Origin: Nageia nagi
Taxonomy: Eukaryota > Pinophyta
DNA length: 64,000 nucleotides
Reading direction: 5' to 3'
Assembly (NCBI GenBank): GCA_050084985.1
Contig: JBITNC010000001.1
Span: forward strand, 196,106,001-196,170,000
Shown piece after piece: positions 12,958 through 25,798 of the stretch; position 1 is the first letter of the stretch, and every line of letters starts with the position of its first letter. The translations under genes and the position numbers were made by a program. The notes below the pieces were generated by a model that saw nothing but the letters and a program-made list of their open reading frames with translations, searched no databases and had not been told where the DNA came from.

Positions 12958-13456
12958 TATGAGAATTTAACTATAATATGAATAACTCTAAACTCCCAAT
13001 ATTACATGAAAGCTCATGAAAACAACTAACAAAATCATAAATTAATCTCACAATGTAACACAAGATGTAAGCGATTCCTCCAATTAGGAGTACATCCACT
13101 AACTAGATCTTTACTTCAATCACAAATACAACTCTCAAACAATCCTGCTAATCTCAACTCCTAAGCACTATCCTATAGCATAATGTTACTCCACAAATTG
13201 ATGTATGATGTAAAGAGGAATCCTTCTATTTATAATCCAAAATCCTTCTTTGGATCACCCTTTTACCCAATGTACAAAAGCATGACATGCACATCCTTTT
13301 ACCCAAAGGGCATGCTCATGACATGGAGTGTAGGATAAGTTACATTATCATATTCACTTAAAAACTTAAGGTATCAAATGATACCCTTAAGTATTAGTGA
13401 ACTTACATAGAAGATTATTACAAAACCTTTTCAATAATGCATTATACATTTCAACA
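12958..13456 (-). repeat. Copia 1 LTR, 3' copy in element sense
   Basis: It aligns end to end with 25799-26297. On the minus strand it begins TGTTGAAATG, like the TGTTGGAATG of copia 2, and ends TCTCATA where the other copy has TCTCACA. It is followed on the minus strand by LINE ORF1 sequence. Confidence 0.88.
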
Positions 13457-13602
13457 CTCCCCCTTAATGAAATATTTGGATAGAATGAATAAGAGAGAAG
13501 GAAGAGAGAAAGTAAGAGAGTTCTCCTCCATATAGATATAACAGAGATGAGAACTTTTTACATATTTGTGAAGTAATAAAGATCTAGTTTGAGACTCACT
13601 AT

Positions 13603-14112
13603 TCTTATCACCTAAAATTAATATATGTATTTGATTTAATACATTAGAAAATATGTGCCCACACTTATATATCTAGTTTAAGAATATTAATGTTATTTTG
13701 GATATGATCAATATATATCATTGACTTATTATATTCTTGTTTATGTAGGTACACACCGACCTAAGGAGTAGGTCATATTACTATTTATATAAATAGGGAA
13801 CTAATAGTAAGTCCACATCAAGGAGATACATGATCCCATATCTAATCTTGATGATGGCAATCTTTTAGGTGTCTCTTAACACCACCATTCAAGATTGGGT
13901 TTGTGTACTTCCTTATGTGAGCATCCTAACAATTCTAAGCTTATCTAAGTATCAAATTAAGACCATTGAGAGTCTATATGGATGCATAGAGTTAGTTTGA
14001 AATGAGTATAGTATAACAATGACCATCAATGCTCCTTTATAGATGAAAGCAGACTATCGATGCTTCTTATGAGCATGAAATAAACCACCTATGGCCCTCT
14101 TTTTGGATCATC
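13603..14112 (+). repeat. Gypsy 1 left LTR, 3' end missing
   Basis: It aligns with 17745-18262 of the right LTR, then the match stops abruptly after the shared CTCTTTTTGGAT. About 270 bases of LTR, the primer site and the leader are missing, so a deletion joins the LTR to a point just before gag. Start TCTTATCACC against TGTTATCACC in the other copy. Confidence 0.82.
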
Positions 14113-14389
14113 TAAGCAATTTTGTGAGTTGTTTTAGACATAGATCAATTAAGAGTATTTTTGTGAAGTCTTTTAAGAAGAGATCTTGATGAGCTCTTGG
14201 AAGATATTTAGCATGATGGACCAGAAGCATCTAATGAAGGAGCCAACCATGGTGATAGAAGTAATAATTATAACATTTAGGATATTATTAAGGGTATGCA
14301 AAGATAGACTGATCAACTAGCAAGATGAACAATTTAGCCAGATAATTTAGTTGAGTTTGGTAGCCCTTTATGTGATGATATTTGTTTAT

Positions 14390-15060
14390 GCATGCCACCA
14401 TCAGATTATAAAGATCCCAAATTTTGTAAGTTCAATGGGGAGGGAGATCCTAGGATAGATTTGCAAGGGTTTAAAGATGAGTGTGAGCATAAATTTAGTG
14501 TGGATTTGAGATTATAGGTAAGTTCTTTCCTCGTAGTTTGGAAGGAGAGGCTTGTGAATGGTTCTATTCTCTACATAAAAGGTTAGTTACATCATTTTGA
14601 TAATTGAACAACTTATTTATAGAATAGTATAAGCATAACATTAAGCACAAAGTAATGGTTTTGGATCTATTAGCTATAAGGCAAGGTAGTAATGAAAATC
14701 TTGAAAATTTGTTATACGATTAAAGAAGACATGGAAACAAATCAAAACTAGGCTCATTGAAAAAGAGGTAAATAATATTTTCAAGGATGCTATCATATTT
14801 TCCTTACAATCTTATGTCATTAATTATACACATCTAGCATTTTCTTATATGACATATAAGCTATTGGAAAAAGAAAAATTTCTTTTGTAATTAGGGCTTG
14901 TAAAGTATCAAGATGATGAAAAACATAGGGCTAAGGATAAGTAGCCACAATCACCATAAAAAGATAAATCTATTCATGTATCAAAAAAGGCAAATGAAAA
15001 GAAAGAAAGAAAATTCATAAAGTTTCCTATACCTCCCAGGTTGATCTTGAAAGTTCTAAT
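14390..15060 (+). pseudogene. Gypsy 1 gag (Retrotrans_gag domain), broken
   Basis: The capsid-like domain reads PKFCKFNGEGDPRIDLQGF, then FFPRSLEGEACEWFYSL, then YKHNIKHKVMVLDLLAIRQG. These are the conserved blocks of plant gypsy gag proteins that build the retrotransposon particle. A frameshift near 14510 and stops at former Gln or Trp codons interrupt it. No clear zinc knuckle is left before the protease region. Confidence 0.8.
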
Positions 15061-15599
15061 GGCAAAGGGATTATTGTAGCCTTTACCTAAGTGAGAGGAA
15101 GATGAATTAGTAGAGATGATAGCATGGTATAAGGAAGATAAATATTATGAATATCATCAAACTAAGGGGTATGCCACTATTGGGTATGAAGGCCTAAGAA
15201 ATAAAATACAAAGGTATATAAAGGATGGGTTCTATGTTTGTCCTATTGAAGTTAAAGGTATATAGGAAGAGTAGCATGTCAATGTAATTTTCCATGAAGA
15301 AGTGTGTGCAACACATACAAGAGGAAGATCAAGAGTAGCAACAAATCCTATCACATGTGAAAAAGAGTTTCCTAAAGATCCAAGAAGTTTTGACCTCATT
15401 GAGCAACTCAAGAACACACAAGCTAAGGTTAGTTTGTTTGAATTACTTCAAATTTTAGAACCCCATAGAGAAATGATGAATAAAATTTTCATGAATAGTT
15501 AGATAGATAGGAATATCTCATTCACTACTTTTATAGAAAAGGTAGAAATATGTAGTAAAGGAGATGTTATCACTTTTCATCCTAGTGAAAGACCTAGTA

Positions 15600-16015
15600 A
15601 GGATGTGACCTAGTTATATCCACCATTGTTTATTGAAGTGAATATCTTTGGCAATATAGTTAAGAGATCATTGATAGATGGTGGAGCAGCTTTGAATATT
15701 ACCACCACTCACTTGCTTTCATATATTGATCTAGATTTGTTACCTCCAAGAGAAGATACTACCATGAGAGTTAAGGGGTTTGATGGTGTTTCAAAGAAAT
15801 GTGCAAGAATCATCACACTTCTAATCAAAGTAGTAAACAAGGTACTTTAGAACCTTTTCTACATTACAAATGGAAAACCTTATTTTAATTTCATTCTTGG
15901 AAGACCTTGGATAGATGACATGGAAGGAGTAGCATCAACTTTGCATAGATGTTTCAAGTTTTATTTTGAAGGAAATGTTTACAAGGTAAAAGTAGATGAG
16001 CAAATAGCCAAGTAG
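15600..16015 (+). pseudogene. Gypsy 1 aspartic protease, broken
   Basis: The frame at 15626-15850 contains LIDGGAALNITTTHLLS, the plant gypsy form of the aspartic protease active site (DGG in place of DSG). After a stop it continues YITNGKPYFNF, then ILGRPWIDDMEGVASTLH, the well-known block that follows the protease in Tat-like and related elements. It would cleave the gag-pol polyprotein. The short frame 15302-15502 upstream fits the gag-protease linker. Confidence 0.8.
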
Positions 16016-16339
16016 TGCAATTATGTTCCCCCTAAGATATTTGTTCCATATAATGTAAAATATGAGACTATCCTAGCTAAGAATGATTAGATTTATAGAA
16101 AAGCATTACAATGAATCAACATCCAGGATATTGAGTTTGGTTTGTACACCATTATGAACGTCAATAACATCAATTTGAAGAGAGATTTGGATGGATGGTA
16201 TGATACTCAGGAAAAGGACCACTTTCACTCCTTTTTGCTCCATAAATACCACCAACAATCCTCTTTATAATAAATCATGGAGGAAAACAAATATTTCATC
16301 ATTCCATATCATGTAGATGGTCACAATGGTTAGGTTAAT

Positions 16340-16925
16340 TGTTCATTATTAATGCAAGAAGATGAATGGGTAAGAGATGATCAAAATTGCTTTATTATTA
16401 AATGCAAAATAGAAAATGAAGATGAAATACATGCTATAGACTTTTTTAAGAATGATTATGCTTTCTTAGAATCTATGGGTGCTAGTCCATACTCTCTTTT
16501 GTATGGTGATGAAGCAATCATTCCCCTTGAAATTAAGATCCCTTCTTTGAGAATTACACTCAAAGATATCATGAAAATACCACAACAATGGGAAGCAAGG
16601 TTAAATCAGCTAGAGGCATTATATGAGAAAATAATTAATATACTAGAACATCTTAGAACATATCAGCAAATAATAAAGAGAGCCTATGGGAAAAAAATGG
16701 TGCCCAAAACATTTGAGGTTAGGGATACGGTTCTCTAAGAGAATGTTTCTAACACTACAACAAAAGATGAACTTAAAGGAAAGTTTGAACAAATTAGGTT
16801 GGCCCATACATAATCATATAGGTCTTTGGTAGAGGTGCATATAGATTGTCTACATTGGATGGAGAGGTTCTCAAAAATCCCATCAATGCTAGGCACCTAA
16901 AGAAGTATCACATCTAGGCAACTTG
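16340..16925 (+). pseudogene. Gypsy 1 integrase, C-terminal end only
   Basis: The frame contains GASPYSLLYGDEAIIPLEI, the conserved block near the end of the gypsy integrase core, then a helical stretch up to 16738. A shifted frame continues with GAYRLSTLDGEVLKNP and NARHLKKYH (16835-16910), the usual end of gypsy integrases. The first part, from 16352 to about 16450, does not belong to this domain, so the RT-RNase H-integrase core was lost in a deletion near 16100-16450. Confidence 0.8.
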
Positions 16926-17117
16926 TGGGTCATCCCATATGTTTATTTCCATAAAAATGTTACTACATGAATAACCATGGAATATATGGCACAAAATCCA
17001 AAATATAAGGTCATTTCAATATCATAAGATGAGCACTAATGCTCCATTTGAGCAAAAAAGCACCATCTATGATCCTATTATACAGTCAAAAAGAATAAAA
17101 ACAAAGATCATCAGATA

Positions 17118-17325
17118 CCCCTTGGTGTAAAGTTTTAGCTCCTAAATCATAATATTTACATGCTTATTGGTAGAGTTTTAGCTCTCATATCATCATTATA
17201 GTTTCATGCCTCTTGGTGGAGTTTTAAGTCTCATACACATTGTAATATCCCTCTTAGTGGAGTTTTAGCTCCTAGTTTTATCATTATGCCTCTCGATAAG
17301 AAGTTTAGCTTCCATAAGATCAATG
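17118..17325 (+). repeat. Five degenerate tandem repeats in the gypsy 1 3' UTR
   Basis: About five units of 38-46 bases share CCTCTTGGTGGAGTTTTAGCTC followed by an AT-rich spacer with TCATTAT. They lie between the integrase end and the right LTR. The 16926-17744 stretch otherwise holds only one unassigned frame (17549-17776) and the polypurine tract. Confidence 0.75.
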
Positions 17326-17744
17326 GATAGAATCATCAATGACACAATATGGTTGTACTCCACATATCAAAATATATCAAAAATTTAAGTAATTTTCATT
17401 AGTGACCTCTTGGTAGATGGATATGGACCCTAGAACTCATTCTTTTGTAGGATATCATTGAAGCTCATGAAGCTTATCAAAACCAACTAGGGGCAACATG
17501 ATGGATATAATATGAGGGGGTTTCCTTAAACTCATACCTTTTTTCAATATGATTGATTATTATTTTTATATCTTTATCATAGTTCAATATCAAAATAGAT
17601 TGATTAGTGTTGGTATTATGCTTGTTGATACCTATCAATATTTGATTGCTATGACATCTTGGTTATACTTTGAAAGAATAATCTTAATGTACCTAATGAT
17701 TTTTAATTTAATGATTTTTAATTTTTCATACAAAGTGGGGCTTT

Positions 17745-18531
17745 TGTTATCACCTAAAATTAATTTATTCATTTAATTTAATACATTAGGAAATATGTGC
17801 TCACACTTATATATCTAGTTCAAGAATATTAATGTTATTTTGGATATGATCAATATATATCATCAACTTACTATATTTCTATTTATGTAGGTACACACCA
17901 ACCTAAAGAGTAGGTCATATTATTATCTATATAAATAAATATCTAATAGTAATTCCATATCAATAAGATACATGATCCCATATCTAGTCTTGATGATGAT
18001 AATATTTTAGGTGTCTCTTGACACCCCCATTCAAGGCTAGGTTTATGTACTTCCTTATATGAGCATCCTGACAATTCTAAGCTTATTTGAGTATCAAATT
18101 AAGACCATTGAGAGTTTGTATGGATGCATAGAGTTAGTTTATAATAGACTCTATCCTAACAAATACCATTACCACTCCTCTATAGATGAAAGCAAACCAT
18201 CAATGCTCCTTCTGAGCATGAAATAGATCACTTACGACCCTCTTTTTGGATTATCTTGCTCCATGACTTTGGGTGTAGACTCTATTAGTTGTTGAGGCTT
18301 CATTAGTATCTTTTTTTAATCCATCTCAAGTATGTTCCATGAGGTAAGTACACAAATTCAGTCTTATTTGGTAATATCATTTCAATTCTAATTATTCATT
18401 ATCTTCTATATCAAATTATCTTGTTATAAATTGCTATCTGTTAGCTCAAAATTTACAAATAGATATATGTATCTTTCAAGCTATAGATCTTCATTTATTT
18501 GCATTCTTGAATACACTTTTATTTATAAAAA
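17745..18531 (+). repeat. Gypsy 1 right LTR
   Basis: About 787 bp beginning TGTTATCACC directly after the polypurine tract. The first 515 bases align with the left LTR with roughly 12% differences by eye. The last 270 bases have no counterpart on the left. The far end (TAAAAAA) has lost the usual CA. Confidence 0.83.
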
Positions 18532-18536
18532 ACTAC

Positions 18537-19094
18537 TTTTCCAAATAAAATCATTAACTAACTAGTTTCAATGTACATAAAGTAGTCATCCAACTAGAAG
18601 TCATGAAGAGTCTTCAAGAGCTTGCATACCTAAAGTAAGTAACCTGTAATCTCAAAGGAACTTGAAAGTCATAAGTAGCTCAAATAATAAGACTAGTTAG
18701 ATGCAACATATTCATATCAACTAAGATAGATGAATCACACAAATGCCATCATGAATTGATCAATGGTGCACCATAAGTCATCATGAAGATGCCAAGCCAA
18801 AACTCATAGTCATCTAGTGTATATAAAACATGTGTTGATTATCATTACAAAATAGAGCATGCACATACAAGTTCCTTACATATGGATAACTAAATAGTGC
18901 CAAAATACATATAAGAGTTCTTCACACATGGATAATTGAATAATGCTAGATTGGCCAATCTTTCTACTCTAAAACTTTATACAAGTTCTTCATGCAAAGC
19001 AAACTTACCATGAAAGTGTACAACAAAATCAACACTATATAGCACAAAATCCTCCTAGGAGTGAAGTTGTCATCATAAACATGAATTCAACATA
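18537..19094 (-). other. Copia 1 3' untranslated region
   Basis: Non-coding DNA that resumes copia 1 after the gypsy insert and aligns with 46360-46990 of copia 2. It holds one copy of a roughly 105-bp unit (about 18849-18960, with ATGGATAA...TAGTGCC motifs) that is duplicated in copia 2. I see no gene in it. Confidence 0.7.
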
Positions 19095-22000
19095 AGAATT
19101 CAAACTTCACTCCCCCTTGAGGGAAACTTCACCACCCTAATAGCATTCCTAAGCTTATAAAATTGAGGTTTAAGAAGGGGCTTAGTGAACAAATTAGTAG
19201 AGTTCAAGGTGGATGGACAATACTCTAGGTGTATGATGACATCAAGAACCTTCTTCCTAATAAAATGGGCTTGGATTTCCACATGTTTTTTTCTCTAATG
19301 GAACATAAGATTCATAGCCAAAGAAATAGCTAATTGATTATTTAAAGAAATCAAAGATAAGCTAGCTTGCTCATATCCAATTTCTTTCAAAATATGCTTT
19401 AACCAAATAGCTTCTTGGCTGCAACAAACATGGCATGGTATTCAACTTCTATGGTGGAAAGAGAAATAGTGGGCTATTTCTTGGAAGATCAATAGATAGC
19501 ACCTAAACCAATACTAAATGCATACACAAAGGTTGATTTTTGTCATCTCTATCTCCCCCATAATAAGAATTTGAGAACCCTGAGAGAACAAATGAGGGTA
19601 ACTTAAAATACTTGAGAGCAAGATCCTTCATCCTTACAACATACCTCAAGATTTTCTTAATAGCATTAACATGCTTAACATATGGTTTTTGCATGAATTT
19701 TGCCATTAGATTCATTGCAAAGATAATATCTGGCCTAGAAATAATCAAATACAAAAGACTACTAATTAATTTCATATAAGTTGTAGCATTAGCCAACTAA
19801 GAGTTAGAGCTCAAAGAGATAATGATTCTAAGAGAAACTAGGATTGTAGCATACCTACACTTCTCCATTCCAAAATTTTGCAAGATGTCTGATATATACT
19901 TAGATTGATTAAGATAAGTACAATCCTTGTATTGATACACTTGTATTCCAAGATAGCAATGTAAGAGACCAAGATTAGTCATTTCAAATGTTGCCTTAAG
20001 TATGGATATTCACTCTTGAATGATTTCATCATTATTTCCAATAATCAAAAGATCATCCACATAAAATATAATCAAGACCATATCTTTTCCTTGAGTGAGC
20101 ACATATAAATTGAACTCTGAAAAGTACTTTAAAAAACCAATGTTTGTAAAATATCCTAAAATCTTCTTGTACCAAACTTTAGGTGCTTGCTTAAGTCCAT
20201 ATAATGACTTCTTTAGTTTGCACACAAAGGATTCTTTGCCATCCATAATAAACCATTTTGACTGATTCATAAAACTTTTCACATCTAAGTCACCATTGAG
20301 AAATGTACTCTTGACTTCAAAATGAAAACATTTCCATCTTTGAGCTGTAGAAAGAGTAAGGATAATTCTCACATTAGTCATCTTTGCTATGGGAGTAAAG
20401 GTTTCCTCATAATTTACACTGTATTCATGAGCAAAACCTTTGGCTACTAACCTTTTCTTTGTATTTCTCAATATTCCCAATATAATTGAACTTGACCTTG
20501 TAGATCCACTTATTGCCAATCACATTTTTTTCACTTAGATAAGGAACTAAGTTCCAAGTTTCATTTTTCATAAGTGTCTCATATTCCACTTTTATAGCTT
20601 CCATCTACCACTCATGCTTAGAAGCTTCTTTGAAGGTTGAGGGCTCATGCTTGTTGTCAATCTTGGTAAATAAGGATTTGTTCAAGGTCATGCTCCTTGT
20701 TACCCTTTGTGTTGGAGATTTTTGTTCTTAAGGTGACTTGTCTACATCAATATCTAACCAACTAGGAGCAATAGATGAGTCATCTAGATCATCAACATCT
20801 TCATTAGAAGTGGATTCTTTAATAAGCTCATTAAACTTGACATCTCTTGAAATGAACACTACTTTGTAGGATGGAGAGTAGAGCTTGTAACCTCTATGCT
20901 TACTATCATAACCCATAAAGATGCATTTTTTATCTCTTTTGTCCAACTTTTTCTTTTTATCAGAAATAATGAAGGAGAATGCTTCATAACCAAATACCCT
21001 AAGGTGAGAAATGTTAGGCTTCTTTCTGACCATGCCTTAAAAGGAGTTTTATCCTAAATGGCTTTTGTGGGACACCTATTCAAGATGTAAATAGTAGTGC
21101 TCATAGCTTCACCTCATAAGAAACTAGAAAGGTTACCCAACATGCATTTAGCCACCTCCATTATTATCCTATTTTTCCTTTTGATAACACCATACTTAGC
21201 ATAATAGTCATTTAAATCATCACTATTATATTCTCCCCCATTATCTAATCTCAACATCTTGATTTTAAGGTTAGTTTGATTTTCAACAAAGGCTTTAAGA
21301 AACTTAAAACTCTCAAGGGTTTGATCCTTGTGCTCAAGTAGATACCCAAATGTCATTCTACTAAATTCATAAATGAAGGTTAATATGTAAGATGCTCCTC
21401 TAAGTGACTTAGTCTGAAATGGACCCATCAAATTTGAATGCACAAGTTGAAGAGGTTGATATGATCTTTTTGCTTTATCTTTTTCAAACTTTTGCCTATG
21501 CATATTACCAAGGATGCACTTCTCACATAGACCAATTGTATGTGAAATATAAGGCAAACCTTCCACAAGTTATTGGTATTTCATGGCTTAAATACTTTTA
21601 TGGTTAAGGTTTCCTAAATGTTGGTACCAAATATTTCCTCTACAACACACACTTCTAGCAAGACACATATTTGATGGAACTTGATCCATAATGTAGAGCT
21701 CATCTTTCACTAATCCTTTAACCAAAGTGGCAAGTCCTTTTTTCATGCACCAAGATTAAGAGTTGAACTCAAATGAGTACCTTTTTCTAGTAACTTGGAT
21801 CATAAAGAGAAGGTTCATCGTAAGATTAAGAACATAGAAAACATTTTCAAGAACCTTACCATGAATCAACACACACTTAATTCCTTGGAATTTAAAGATA
21901 TATTTATCATCTATCACAATTGCATCTTTATACTTTTGAAATTCTTCAAATTTATCCTTTTCAAAGCATAGGTGATTAGTGCAACTAGAGTCAACAATCC

Positions 22001-22970
22001 AATCAAACGAAAAAGTGTGAGACATAGAGTAGAGCACCATAGCAAAACTAGATTGAATATTCTTCTTTCTTTTGAAGTTTTCTACATTTTTGTTTTCTTT
22101 GTTCTTTTATACTATTTTATTTTTGTAGCAATCAACTTTTTTGTGACCTTGGATGCCATAATAGTAACAATTACCATCAAACATTTCTTTAGGATATGGA
22201 TTGCTTGCTTCACCTTTTCTATCTCTTTACTTGAAGTGGTTGTTGTTATCATTATTTCTACCAATATTGTTGTTGTTGTTCCTATTGTTGTTATTGTTGC
22301 CATTATTCCTACTATTGTTGTTCCCATTGCCTCTTTTCTCAAACCTTTTAGAGGAAGAAGGATAAGATTTCTTTTTATGATTGAACTTCATCTTGAAAGA
22401 AGTTTTAGTTACTCCAAGAGCAACCTTATTATCTTTAGGAGAAAAAATCAAACCTTTTTTTTAAGGGTTTTCTTATGTTTCAAAAGGAGCCTAGAAAGGT
22501 TTTCAAGGGAGAAGACTTCTTCAACATCAAGCCTTGTTTCCATAACCATCACAAAGTTACCAAAATTTGAAGAAAAGCTTTGGAGAATGATAAAGACCAT
22601 GAATTCATTATTGATCCAATTCCACCCATAAGCAATAAGTTGGGTTCTAAGGTCAATGATTTTGTTCAAGTAGATGGCAACTATTTCATTTTCCTCTTAA
22701 TGAGATTAAGAAACTTTTGAAGAATGGTAAACCATCTTGAAAACTTTGAATCAAGGTAGATTTTTTTAAGTTTATCCCAAGCTTCCTTTGTTGAGGTTGA
22801 AGAATAAATCATCAAAAGCACATCATCTAAAACTACACAAAATATAATGGACATTGTCAACTCATTCTTCCTATTGTAAGATTTTAGTGCCTTCTCATTT
22901 ATAGGAAGTACAAGGTTCTCATTCACTATTTGCCAAAGCTTCCTTACCTGTAATTCAGCTCTCATTTAAG
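19095..22970 (-). pseudogene. Copia 1 gag-pol, broken
   Basis: Polyprotein order is gag, protease, integrase, RT, RNase H, as in Ty1-copia. Gag (22965-22227) has the UBN2-type blocks LWQIVNENL and KEAWDKLKKIYL, an Asn-rich stretch and a knuckle YYYGIQGHKKVDCYK with both leading cysteines lost. The protease shows WIVDSSCTNHLC (DSG changed to DSS). Integrase shows VHSNLMGPF (first catalytic Asp changed to Asn) and RLDNGGEY. The segment around the catalytic Glu is deleted (YGVIKRKNRI). RT at 20519-20010 has FEVKSTFLNGDL and an intact FYVDDLLI. RNase H ends near 19100 with the normal tail (LFTKPL...KFPSRGSEV). Stops and frameshifts are frequent. Confidence 0.9.
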
Positions 22971-22974
22971 GTTT

Positions 22975-25518
22975 TCAAATCCCAAAGTTGGAACCATCAA
23001 GAATGTGTTTGGGTAAAAAGGAGTCTCCTATTTGCTTTATAAGAGTGTGAAAAAATAATAAGCATGTGGTTCAATAAATAACATTATATGTTCAGTTTTA
23101 TCCAAGTACATGTTATAATTAATTAACTAAGATATGCTTAATTTGATTCACTAGTGCAAATGTTTTACAACTTAAATAATAATCCATGTACCCAAATACA
23201 TTTCTCATTTTAAAAACTATAGATGTAGAGTGACATTGTTGAGGTTTATTTTTTTGTCTAAAATTAGGCCTTTACCTAGATGCCCACACAAGAGGAGCCC
23301 AAGTACTACCAATCCTCAACCAATTCACCTTGGTTAGTATTATACTTTCTCATAAGGAGAAGTACCTACTATTTTCCAAGGTTATTATGTTTATTTGATT
23401 GACCAAATTTTTAATCTTGACAAGGTTTCAAGTTGTCCTCATAGGTTATGAAGATAATACTTGAATGGATATGTGGACATGTGGTTTCACTACACACATG
23501 CCTATCCACCTATTGGAGTTATATCTAGACCAATAGAAGACTTAGGGGCAATTGAGAAGTACAAACTTTTCACCACTTGGAATGTTGAACGTAAAGGCTC
23601 CAGTCCACCTTTCCTCACCTCATGGCTCCCTAAACAAATCATGTTGTGGAATGTACATGCAAATGTATTCTTTTTAGGGGGTTTCTCATTTCAATGTTTG
23701 TGTTTTTATTTGGATAAGAAAATAAATCAAAAATGTGAAACATAAAGTAAAAGAGCATAAAAAAAATCATCCATTCAAGATTTGAAACCTAAATATCCAA
23801 TGGGTTTTTTTTACCAACCCCTAAAGGACATGTTTACATCATTCCTAATTTTGCACAAGTCCATTTTGTATAAGGAAGTAAATTGCATTATAACTTAAAA
23901 TTATTAAGTAATAAGCATGCATCATTGACTTAAAAAATAATTCCAAAGCATTTAAATTAAGTCCTAAGCATGCATCATTTAAAAAATTAAGTACTAAGCA
24001 TAAGCAAGAACCATGCATTATTTTATCAATCTAAAAATAAAAATAAAAAAGAGTGACTCATAGGCTAGAATCATAATCATAAGAGATTCTAAGTATAAAG
24101 GATCTATACCTTTTAAGTAATGAATTCAATATTTCCCCTCATTTTACTTAAAAATAATCCTATCATTTTTGCACTATTGTTTATAGTTGCAATAAATACT
24201 TGGAAAATGCCAAAAAATATTTTAAAAATAAGCATTAAAAAATGCTTAATAATTTAATTTAAGGCTTTAAAAAAAATTGTCTACTTCAAGGAATTAACTT
24301 TCTCCATTTAAGCAAGTAAGCATTTAATAGGCCATTATGCTCTTACTAATACTTTAAGAGAAAAAGTCAAATATAATCAATGGAATTTTATCCAAGCACT
24401 CCAAGTAATCTTTAAAGTGTACTTCTAAGTCATATTGTAGGCATAATGGAGTGTTTTGGAAAAGATAAATAAATGCTTTTTAAAAATTTGATGACCCTCC
24501 CTCCCTCTTACTAAGATGAATATGTTGCTAGATATGCAAAAAAAAAATAATGCCCAACAACCAAATTTAAAAACAAAAGTAGAAATTATAGCAATCAAGA
24601 GAGGCCATAGGAGAGAGGTTATGGAAATTGTCAAGGAAGAGAGGAACAAGAAGCATGAGGTGCAAGGGTTCCAACTTAGAAACACTTAGCTTACAACAAT
24701 AGGTCATGGGTTTGACTAGTGGGAGGTGGTGTATTTTGAGCATCAATAGGTCACAAAGGGTGCTCATAAGGGATTGCATAGGGAAACCAACTTTAGTTTG
24801 GTTGTACAAGGAGAAACAAAAAATAGGAGGTGATAAAGAGGCTAGTCATGAGGTGGTAAAAGCCAGTGTAGAGGGAGTAAGTGAATGGAAAGGTAGGGTT
24901 GGGTAGACACTCACATGGTAGGAAAAAAAAAGAGTAGAGTAACATTAGAGCAAGGTTGAAATATCTATACAGATAGGAAGGAAAGTCCTCCTCATATGGT
25001 TGCTAGGATCCCCCAATAGCTGGCATTGAGCACATCTAACAATCTCCTCTCAATGCTAAAAAAGCACACAATTTTAAAGCTCAAACTTGGGATTCAAATT
25101 TGAGACCAATGCATTAATAGAAAGATCTAACCCAACTTTCTTCATAGAATAACAAAAGGAAAATAATAGGCTACGAGGGAAGAGAAGCAAAAAATGCATG
25201 TCTCATTCCCACTAGTGTAGATTCATTTCACTACAAAATTTCATGAGTAGATCAACACAAAATAATGTATTTCATTATTGGTTTGTTAGAGCCTCAAACA
25301 AAAATTTTGTAACTATTATCAAGAATGTCATGGAGAACCTTTTTGTAGGTATTGTAAAAAAAAATGCAAATTTATCAACAACTTATTTTAAATGAAAGCT
25401 CCCTCTTTTATTTTATAATAAATGATTTTTAAAAAAATGCATATATTGTATACTAACTTCTCAAAAAAAGGTAAGCAAAAATAATAATTACAATTAACAT
25501 AAGAAGTTTTTTTTTTTT

Positions 25519-25568
<50 letters not shown>

Positions 25569-25784
25569 AAAAAACAGGTATCATATTACTATTTTCACCA
25601 AATTTTGTAAAAAAAAATGAACTAACATAATGATAAGAGAATGTTAGCATTAAAATGAACAAAGAAAAAGATAAGGGGTTATACCTCTAAATTGTTTTAC
25701 CTCAAACAAGAAGAGTAAACCTCCAAAGATGATGACTAAGAATGAAGAACCTCCAACAATGTTGATGAAGAGCTTCCCCACTTA
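22975..25784 (-). other. Copia 1 leader of about 2.8 kb
   Basis: Non-coding DNA between the primer site and gag, far longer than the usual copia leader. Its parts align with 51000-54040 in copia 2 (for example 23475-23600 with 51400-51510). It contains short AAGCATGCATC / TTAAGTACTAAGCAT repeats (23880-24010) and a compound microsatellite (25507-25565). The small frames 23461-23745, 24425-24685 and 24706-24906 lack family resemblance. Confidence 0.7.
25507..25565. repeat. Compound microsatellite T(n)-(GT)n-(TA)n
   Basis: A run of 13 T, then about nine GT and fourteen TA repeats. It lies in the copia 1 leader. Copia 2 has a (TA)n run at 53607-53632, the matching place. Confidence 0.95.
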
Positions 25785-25796
25785 GCTTTGATACCA
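25785..25796 (-). promoter_or_regulatory. Copia 1 primer-binding site
   Basis: On the minus strand it reads TGGTATCAAAGC, near-complementary to the 3' end of initiator-Met tRNA, two bases inside the 5' LTR. The same bases occur at the same place in copia 2 (54042-54053). Confidence 0.85.
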
Positions 25797-25798
25797 AA

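Larger units (their letters stand above)
13603..18531 (+). mobile_element. Ty3-gypsy element 1, internally deleted
   Basis: Direct LTRs lie at 13603-about 14112 and 17745-18531, inside the copia 1 3' region. ACTAT (13598-13602) and ACTAC (18532-18536) are the target duplication. Removing the element rejoins copia 1 so that it matches copia 2 without a gap. A polypurine tract (AAAGTGGGGCTTT) precedes the right LTR, so orientation is plus. Internal content is gag, protease and the end of integrase. RT, RNase H and the integrase core are absent, making it a non-autonomous deletion derivative of about 4.9 kb. Confidence 0.87.

Noticed and set aside
17118-17325. Regular repeats that might suggest a CRISPR array
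   Set aside because: Units are degenerate, have no constant repeat with unique spacers, and lie in a plant gypsy 3' UTR.
21972-22631. Plus-strand open frame of 219 codons, the longest in the window
   Set aside because: It is exactly antisense to the Asn-rich gag of copia 1 (AAC/AAT repeats read as GTT/ATT, giving Val/Ile). It is a shadow.
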